Below are positions 59,088-64,000 of a stretch of 64,000 nucleotides of DNA, piece after piece. Source of the stretch: Candidatus Gallionella acididurans (lineage in GTDB: Bacteria; Pseudomonadota; Gammaproteobacteria; Burkholderiales; Gallionellaceae). Location: assembly GCA_001577345.1 (NCBI GenBank), contig LSLI01000004.1:16024-80023 (forward strand). The letters are read 5' to 3'. The notes under the pieces were generated by a model that saw only the letters and a list, made by a program, of their open reading frames with translations, searched no databases and was not told the DNA's origin. The translations under genes were made by a program, and so were the position numbers. The stretch's first letter is position 1, and each line of letters starts with the position of its first letter.

Positions 59088-59624
59088 TCAACTTTCATGA
59101 TGACTGTTGCTGAATGCCGCGATTTTTTCCATCAGGTGCAGCATCAAGACATTCACGCTCTGCTTGCCGCTCTGGACCACGATGTCCGACACTTGCTGAT
59201 ACAGCGGATCGCGCTGCTGGAACAATTCGGTCAACTTGGCATGGGGATCTTTGGTTTGCAGCAGGGGGCGATTGCGATCATGCCGCGTGCGCTGCCACAA
59301 ATCATGAACGCTGGCTTTAAGATAGATGACGATCCCGTTACGTTTCAGCATCTCCCGGTTCTCTTCTGCCAGCACCGAGCCCCCGCCGGTGGCCATGACC
59401 ATATTATCGTTGCAGACCAGATCGCGGATCGCGCTGGTTTCACGCAGGCGGAATCCGGCTTCGCCCTCGATATCGAATATGTGCGGAACTGTCACGCCGG
59501 TACGCTTGGTGATTTCCTCATCGCTGTCCACAAAGCTCTTGCCCAGATGCCTGGCCAGAGCCTTCCCCATCGTGGTTTTGCCGGAGCCCATCATGCCCAC
59601 CAGGATCAGGTTGCCGGATTTCAT
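59088..59624 (-). CDS. aroK: Shikimate kinase
   Basis: 178 residues from the ATG at 59624 ([18 protein letters not shown]). Longer frames with ATGs at 59681 and 59720 exist, but 178 fits the family and the start precedes the first beta strand. Walker [10 protein letters not shown], shikimate-binding DSDEEI and FRLRE, then ATGGGSVL and lid RNRPLL. It phosphorylates shikimate. The aroB start lies within about 10 bases of its stop. A terminator at 59701-59740 separates it from pilQ. Confidence 0.94.
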   Translation of the reverse strand: MKSGNLILVGMMGSGKTTMGKALARHLGKSFVDSDEEITKRTGVTVPHIFDIEGEAGFRLRETSAIRDLVCNDNMVMATGGGSVLAEENREMLKRNGIVIYLKASVHDLWQRTRHDRNRPLLQTKDPHAKLTELFQQRDPLYQQVSDIVVQSGKQSVNVLMLHLMEKIAAFSNSHHES

Positions 59625-59700
59625 TTTGCGGCTGCCATCCGGGCAAATAACTGTGCTGTGGCTGTCTGGGTTGGTCTGCATGCCAAGTATTGTAAACGAT

Positions 59701-59740
59701 AAAAGCAAAAACACCCGCAAGGGGTATGCCCGCGGGTGCT
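59701..59740 (-). terminator. Rho-independent terminator after pilQ
   Basis: On the minus strand CACCCGC (59738-59732) and GCGGGTG (59718-59712) form the stem, followed by TTTTTGCTTTT. It ends the pil operon. If aroK began at 59720 the start codon would lie in this hairpin, which supports the shorter aroK. Confidence 0.85.
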
Positions 59741-59843
59741 TGGAGGCTTCGCCTCTTCCTCAGCCCGGACCAGCCGGGCTATGTGATTTTAAGCTTCCCG
59801 GCACAGCAACGCCAACGTTTGGCCAGTTCTGGAATCCCGGGCT

Positions 59844-61985
59844 TTAACGCAAACTCATTTCATCCTTGATGATCTTGGGCGAGATAAAAACCAGCAGCTC
59901 GCTCTTGTTATTAAGCTCCGCAGTACTTCTGAACAGGAAACCTATCACCGGCAAATCACCCAAAAATGGGACCTTGTTGGCGCCGGTACTTTGTTCCTGG
60001 ATATAGATGCCGCCGATTACCACCGTGCCGCCGTTTTCAACCAGCACCTGGGTATTTACCTTGTTGGTATTGATGCTCGGAACGCCGGCATACAACTGGC
60101 CGACCGAATCCTTGTTCACCTTGATATCCATGATGACATTGTCATCCGGCGTGATTTGCGGCTTGACTGACAGGCTCAAGGCGGCCTGCGCAAAAGACAC
60201 GCTCGTCGCCCCGCTGCTGGTAGCCTGCTGGTAGGGTATTTCGGTTCCCGACGAGATCGTGGCTTCGGTCTGGTCCGATGTCACCACGCGCGGACTGGAG
60301 ATAACCTTGCCCTTGCTGTCGGTTTCAAGCGCAGTCAGTTCCACGGACAGTATCTTGCTCACCGAGCTGTTGAACAGCAGCATGGAGAATGTGCCGGCGG
60401 TACCCGCAGACGGCAGGTTGACATTGGGAAGGTTGATGGGCGTTCCGCCACCTGTCAGGCCGCCTATCGCCAATGGGGTCAAGACGCCCGGATTAGCAAC
60501 CCCCGGTGGGGCAATACCGGTGGGTATAGTTGCCGAATTGGAGCCAATATTGCCATTTACTCCGGTGTTGCCCACATTGAATTGGTCCGCGGAGTTGTAA
60601 CCCAGTCTTACACCCAGATTTTTACTGAAATTATCCGTCGCCTCCACCACGCGCGCCTCGATCATCACCTGGCGCACAGGCACGTCGATCTGCTTGATCA
60701 GCTTGCGCACCCCTTCCAGATTGGTGGGCGTGTCCTGAACAAACACCGTGTTGGTGCGTTTGTCGACTACCGCGCTGCCGCGCTTGGAAAGTATCCGCTG
60801 CTTGTCGTTCGACAGCATCGCTGCGACGACATCACCTTTCTGATAGCTTAGCTGGAAGCTTTCGGTGCGCAACTCTTCCAGATCAGCGATTTCCTGATGC
60901 GAGGTCAAGTCGAGTTTTTCCTTGGCGGCCAGTTCCTCGCGCGGCGCAACCTGGATCACATTGCCGTTCTTGCGCATATCCAGGCCGCGGCTCTGCAGGA
61001 TGATGTCAAAAGCCTGGTCCCACGGCACATCTTTCAAACGCAGGGTGAGGTCTCCCTTTACCGAATCGCTGATGACTATATTCAACCCGGTAAAATCGGC
61101 GATCACATTCAATGCCTCGCGCACATCGATCTTTTGGAAATTCAGCGTCAGCTTCTCCCCGGTGTAGCCGGGCTTGCTGCCGCTGCCCTGCTTGTCTGCC
61201 ACAACCGGTTTCACTTCGACGATAAACTTGTTGTCAGTTTGATAAGCCGCATAGTCCCACTGACCGCTGGGTTCAATTACCATGCGCACATTGTCACCCT
61301 GCACAAAGGTATCCACATTCTGAACCGGCGTTGCAAAGTCAACCACATCCAGTTTGTGCTGCAGATTGCGCGGCAAATCGGTTTTAAGGAAATCGACGAT
61401 CAATGTAGTACCCTGCTGGCGAATATCGATTCCAATGCCCGGATCAGAAAGATCGACCTGTATGCGTCCTTCGCCATTCTTGCCGCGACGGAAGTCTATG
61501 TCGCGCAACTCATATTTTTGTTTGGCCTGTTTCGCCTCGGCAAAGCGCGCAGTGTTGCTGCTGACCGTATCCGCCGGTTTGTCATGCAGGGTTATCACGA
61601 GGCTATTGCCGTCAAGCTTGGTCTCATAGGCCAGCATTTGATTCAGGTTGACTACCAGACGGGTGCGATTGCCGGCCTGAACAATATTTGCGCTTCGCAA
61701 GTCCCCGTTATTGAATTCCTGGGATGATTTACCCAAACCGTTCACAGTATTTGGAAAATCAAATGCGATACGCGGAGGGGTATTGATGGAGAATCCGGCG
61801 GGAAGACCCGCCAGTGGCTGATCCAACTTTACCTTGATAACCGTAGTGCCATTGCCGGTGTCGACATTCAGCGCCGTAATGCTGTTCTGCGTTTCAGCTT
61901 GCGCATACCCTGCACACATTCCGAGCACCACAAACACGCTTAACCATCGCACCAGGCTGCCGGCCATGATATTGAATTGTCTCAT
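59844..61985 (-). CDS. pilQ: Type IV pilus secretin PilQ
   Basis: 713 residues. Signal peptide ending near GYAQAETQ. Two AMIN domains (about 35-250) bind peptidoglycan, an STN/secretin N0 domain lies around 275-345 (KLTLNFQKIDVREALNVIAD), an N1 domain follows, and the secretin barrel lies at about 450-710 (VIGGIYIQEQ, VPFLGDLPVIGFLFRS). It forms the outer-membrane pore for the pilus. A Gly/Pro/Asn-rich loop around 525-560 lies within the barrel region. It is last in pilMNOPQ. Confidence 0.96.
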   Translation of the reverse strand: MRQFNIMAGSLVRWLSVFVVLGMCAGYAQAETQNSITALNVDTGNGTTVIKVKLDQPLAGLPAGFSINTPPRIAFDFPNTVNGLGKSSQEFNNGDLRSANIVQAGNRTRLVVNLNQMLAYETKLDGNSLVITLHDKPADTVSSNTARFAEAKQAKQKYELRDIDFRRGKNGEGRIQVDLSDPGIGIDIRQQGTTLIVDFLKTDLPRNLQHKLDVVDFATPVQNVDTFVQGDNVRMVIEPSGQWDYAAYQTDNKFIVEVKPVVADKQGSGSKPGYTGEKLTLNFQKIDVREALNVIADFTGLNIVISDSVKGDLTLRLKDVPWDQAFDIILQSRGLDMRKNGNVIQVAPREELAAKEKLDLTSHQEIADLEELRTESFQLSYQKGDVVAAMLSNDKQRILSKRGSAVVDKRTNTVFVQDTPTNLEGVRKLIKQIDVPVRQVMIEARVVEATDNFSKNLGVRLGYNSADQFNVGNTGVNGNIGSNSATIPTGIAPPGVANPGVLTPLAIGGLTGGGTPINLPNVNLPSAGTAGTFSMLLFNSSVSKILSVELTALETDSKGKVISSPRVVTSDQTEATISSGTEIPYQQATSSGATSVSFAQAALSLSVKPQITPDDNVIMDIKVNKDSVGQLYAGVPSINTNKVNTQVLVENGGTVVIGGIYIQEQSTGANKVPFLGDLPVIGFLFRSTAELNNKSELLVFISPKIIKDEMSLR

Positions 61986-61999
61986 TGTCTATACTCCCG

Positions 62000-62509
62000 T
62001 CATTCCATTAATTGCAGGCTGCTATCGCGTTCAGTCCAGTCACCGCTGCTGTCTTGCACAGATTCCTTGATCATCACTGACGTTTCGGTCACCTCTTTAA
62101 TCAAACCGTAGTTCAAACCGATATAGTTGCCTGCCTTTACCCGGTACAATTTGTTGTCTGTAGCACGTATCACAGCCCAGCCCACTTTGTTCTGGTAGAG
62201 ATAGCCGACCATCTTGAGACTCTCGAGCGGGAATTCCTCCAGCGCTTCCTTGGGACGATTCAGATCCGGCTGATTCAAGCCGGCTCCGCCGCCTGAGCGC
62301 ATATCCTGCTTGCGAGGCTTGAATGGATTGGGCAAGTTTGCATCATTGTTATAAGCAAAGAATTCGTATTGCTTCACTTCTGGCGGAGGGTCGATTTTGC
62401 CGCGCATATTAGCACCGGAATTTTTCACGAAGTCGCGCAAATCCTGATATTCCGCCCCCCCGCATCCGGACAAGAGTACAACAACAAGCACCAGAAGGCT
62501 TAATCTCAT
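62000..62509 (-). CDS. pilP: Type IV pilus lipoprotein PilP
   Basis: 169 residues. Lipobox LLSGC near residue 15, a long flexible N-terminal part, then the PilP beta domain at about 80-160 (LESLKMVGYLYQNKVGWAVI, YRVKAGNYIG). It links the PilNO complex in the inner membrane to PilQ. Its ATG overlaps the pilO stop by four bases; pilQ begins 14 bases further on. Confidence 0.94.
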   Translation of the reverse strand: MRLSLLVLVVVLLSGCGGAEYQDLRDFVKNSGANMRGKIDPPPEVKQYEFFAYNNDANLPNPFKPRKQDMRSGGGAGLNQPDLNRPKEALEEFPLESLKMVGYLYQNKVGWAVIRATDNKLYRVKAGNYIGLNYGLIKEVTETSVMIKESVQDSSGDWTERDSSLQLME

Positions 62510-63132
62510 TTCTTTGCTCCCGCCGACTTCTTCTGTGCGCTCGTTTCCGCATCGCTCAGGTAACGGAAAGTTTTAGCGGTTGCATCCATTGTCAATCCGG
62601 CAGCATTCGGGCTTATCGCAATATCGTTAAGAGTGACGATGCGCGGCAACATTGCAATGTCACTGGCAAACTTGCCAATGTCATCGTAATTTCCCGTCAC
62701 CTTGATGGTAATTGGCTGAACAGCGAACGAGCCATTCACCGTTTCAGCACCTGGCTTAAACAGGTCGAACTGCAAGCCACGCCCCAGACCGGCCTGGTTG
62801 ATATCAGTCAATAACGCATCCATTTCCGATTTGTTCGGCAGCTGCTTGAGTAGCGCGCCAAAGGATTCCTGGGTTTCGGTAAGCTGCTTCTTGATCAAGT
62901 CCAGGTTGATTGCCTCCCGTTTCTTGACCAGGAAGGTTTCCTTCAGCTTCACTTCCTCCTGCTGAGCGTTCTGCAGATCATTCCATGCATCCTGCAGGAT
63001 CAGTATCGCACCCGCTGCAACCACGGCGACGAACATCAAAACAAAAGCAATAATCTTTGCCGGCCAGGGCCAGGAGCCTGGCTTTTTTGGGTTCAGGTTT
63101 TTCAGATCCGCTAATTTCATCATGCCATTCAA
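62506..63132 (-). CDS. pilO: Type IV pilus assembly protein PilO
   Basis: 208 residues. One membrane helix at about 26-48 (IIAFVLMFVAVVAAGAILIL), a coiled coil at about 50-95, and a periplasmic ferredoxin-like domain. It pairs with PilN to form the alignment complex. Four-base overlaps with pilP and pilN. Confidence 0.94.
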   Translation of the reverse strand: MNGMMKLADLKNLNPKKPGSWPWPAKIIAFVLMFVAVVAAGAILILQDAWNDLQNAQQEEVKLKETFLVKKREAINLDLIKKQLTETQESFGALLKQLPNKSEMDALLTDINQAGLGRGLQFDLFKPGAETVNGSFAVQPITIKVTGNYDDIGKFASDIAMLPRIVTLNDIAISPNAAGLTMDATAKTFRYLSDAETSAQKKSAGAKK

Positions 63133-63713
63133 TTCCTTGCGCCAGCGGGTTTAACGGGGGGCGCGGGCACTGCCTGCGGGGTCAGGTTGAAGTTCAACGT
63201 AAACTCACTGATCCGCGCTGCACCCGAACCCGAAGCATGAATTTCAACCAGTGAAGGAGAATCCAGCCAAGGCGAATCCTCGATTGCCCGCATCAACGTC
63301 GAAACCCTCGCATTCGACTGCGCATAGCCAACCAGATTGATTCGATTGCCGGTCTGCTTGAGTGTCTTGAGGTAAACGCCGTCGGGCAGAATTCGCAGCA
63401 TTTGATCCATCAGATGCACCACATCCGAACGGGTGCTTTGCAAAGTTTCCACAACGTTTTTACGCGCCATCAGGGACCGTGTTTGCTCACGGAGCTTGTT
63501 GATTTCTTCGATTTGCTTGTCCAGAATTGCTGTTTCCTGCTTCAGGTACTGGTTGCGCCTTTCCTGATAGGATATCTGGGTGCCGATTGCGGCATCCACA
63601 ATCCCGATCAGGAATGCCGCCAACGCCACTGAAATCACGCTGAGCGCGATAAACTGTATCTGGCGAGCCTGGCGTTTCTCGGCACGGTGAGGTAACAGGT
63701 TGATGCGTGTCAT
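63129..63713 (-). CDS. pilN: Type IV pilus assembly protein PilN
   Basis: 194 residues. The N-terminus MTRINLLPHRAEKR is the conserved PilM-binding motif. A membrane helix lies at about 22-44, followed by a coiled coil and a periplasmic domain. Four-base overlaps with pilO and pilM. Confidence 0.95.
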   Translation of the reverse strand: MTRINLLPHRAEKRQARQIQFIALSVISVALAAFLIGIVDAAIGTQISYQERRNQYLKQETAILDKQIEEINKLREQTRSLMARKNVVETLQSTRSDVVHLMDQMLRILPDGVYLKTLKQTGNRINLVGYAQSNARVSTLMRAIEDSPWLDSPSLVEIHASGSGAARISEFTLNFNLTPQAVPAPPVKPAGARN

Positions 63714-64000
63714 GATGGGTCAAACCTGCGCATTGCCAAACCACAGGCGATAATCAACGAGGGCGCATCAACCTGCAATTGGCGAGGCTTGATACGGCTG
63801 GACATCGCCATCAAGGCAAATGGGTTGGCCACCATGGTGCTTACCTGGGTTTTGGTCGCCACCTCGTCATCCAGACCGGGCAAAGCAGCGCAACCGCCAG
63901 AAAGCACGATGTAATCCACCTCATGATATTGAGTTGAGGTGAAGAAGAATTGCAATGCACGGGCTATTTCCGTCACCACGTTTTCCCGGAAGGGCGCTAG
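63710..64000 (-). CDS. pilM: Type IV pilus protein PilM, C-terminal part (cut by window edge)
   Basis: The frame is open to the window edge; the visible 96 residues are the C-terminus. EIARALQFFFTSTQYHEVDY, IVLSGGCAALPGLDD and CGLAMRRFDPS match PilM, an actin-like cytoplasmic ATP-binding protein that binds the PilN tail. The GTG at 63979 is internal, not a start. Four-base overlap with pilN. Confidence 0.93.
   Translation of the reverse strand, partial: LAPFRENVVTEIARALQFFFTSTQYHEVDYIVLSGGCAALPGLDDEVATKTQVSTMVANPFALMAMSSRIKPRQLQVDAPSLIIACGLAMRRFDPS

Overview
The window is chromosomal DNA of a GC-rich, Gram-negative betaproteobacterium. I infer the Nitrosomonadales, with a Gallionellaceae-like iron oxidiser as my best guess. 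The inference rests on gene order (pilMNOPQ-aroK-aroB-dgt-gltBD-hemE; miaB-ybeY-corC; birA-coaX-SPOR), on protein similarity recalled from memory, and on the abundance of short dispersed repeats. No rRNA operon, prophage, plasmid replication gene or CRISPR array was seen. One tRNA gene is present.

Layout. 1-15.2 kb is housekeeping: lnt (cut by the left edge), an outer-membrane protein with a TlpA-type thioredoxin, an RsuA/RluF-type pseudouridine synthase, a cyclic-nucleotide-binding/EAL protein, then corC-ybeY-miaB, tRNA-Met(CAT), and a compact minus-strand run of SPOR protein, coaX, birA, patatin phospholipase, a small coiled-coil protein and maeB, then a PAP2 phosphatase. 15.3-19.7 kb is hrpA, which carries an in-frame DUF559 endonuclease-like domain bounded by GC-rich palindromic repeats. 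20-31 kb holds envelope, signalling and metabolic genes: glycine-zipper lipoprotein, RIO kinase, AEC transporter, glutaredoxin-like protein, pepD, an HD-GYP protein and a YheS-type ABC-F protein. 31-38.8 kb has a three-unit repeat array, a methyltransferase, a KTSC/TPR/PBP1B overlapping group, a diguanylate cyclase and a cNMP-binding protein. 39-42.1 kb is a small plus-strand cluster: a TauD-like oxygenase, an unknown helical protein and a class V aminotransferase.

42.1-49.4 kb is an accessory hot spot. It has a DUF6629 membrane protein, a Crp-like regulator, a broken ParE toxin, an IS630 remnant, a truncated gene, an overlapping DUF4160/DUF2442 pair, and a BrnT/BrnA toxin-antitoxin module. 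The BrnTA module sits between diverged extra copies of the ettA 3' end, followed by intact ettA and many repeats. 49.4-64 kb returns to the core: hemE, gltD, gltB, dgt, aroB, aroK and the type IV pilus operon pilMNOPQ (pilM cut by the right edge).

The most interesting signals lie at the level of repeats. A roughly 38-base GC-rich palindromic repeat brackets two different cargoes: a DUF559 nuclease domain spliced in frame into HrpA, and a BrnTA module at the 3' end of ettA. Beside the latter are three copies of a separate roughly 50-base hairpin element whose stems differ but mostly stay paired. One of these hairpins has landed inside the GC-rich repeat. Together they suggest nested small mobile elements that insert into genes with little damage or at gene ends.
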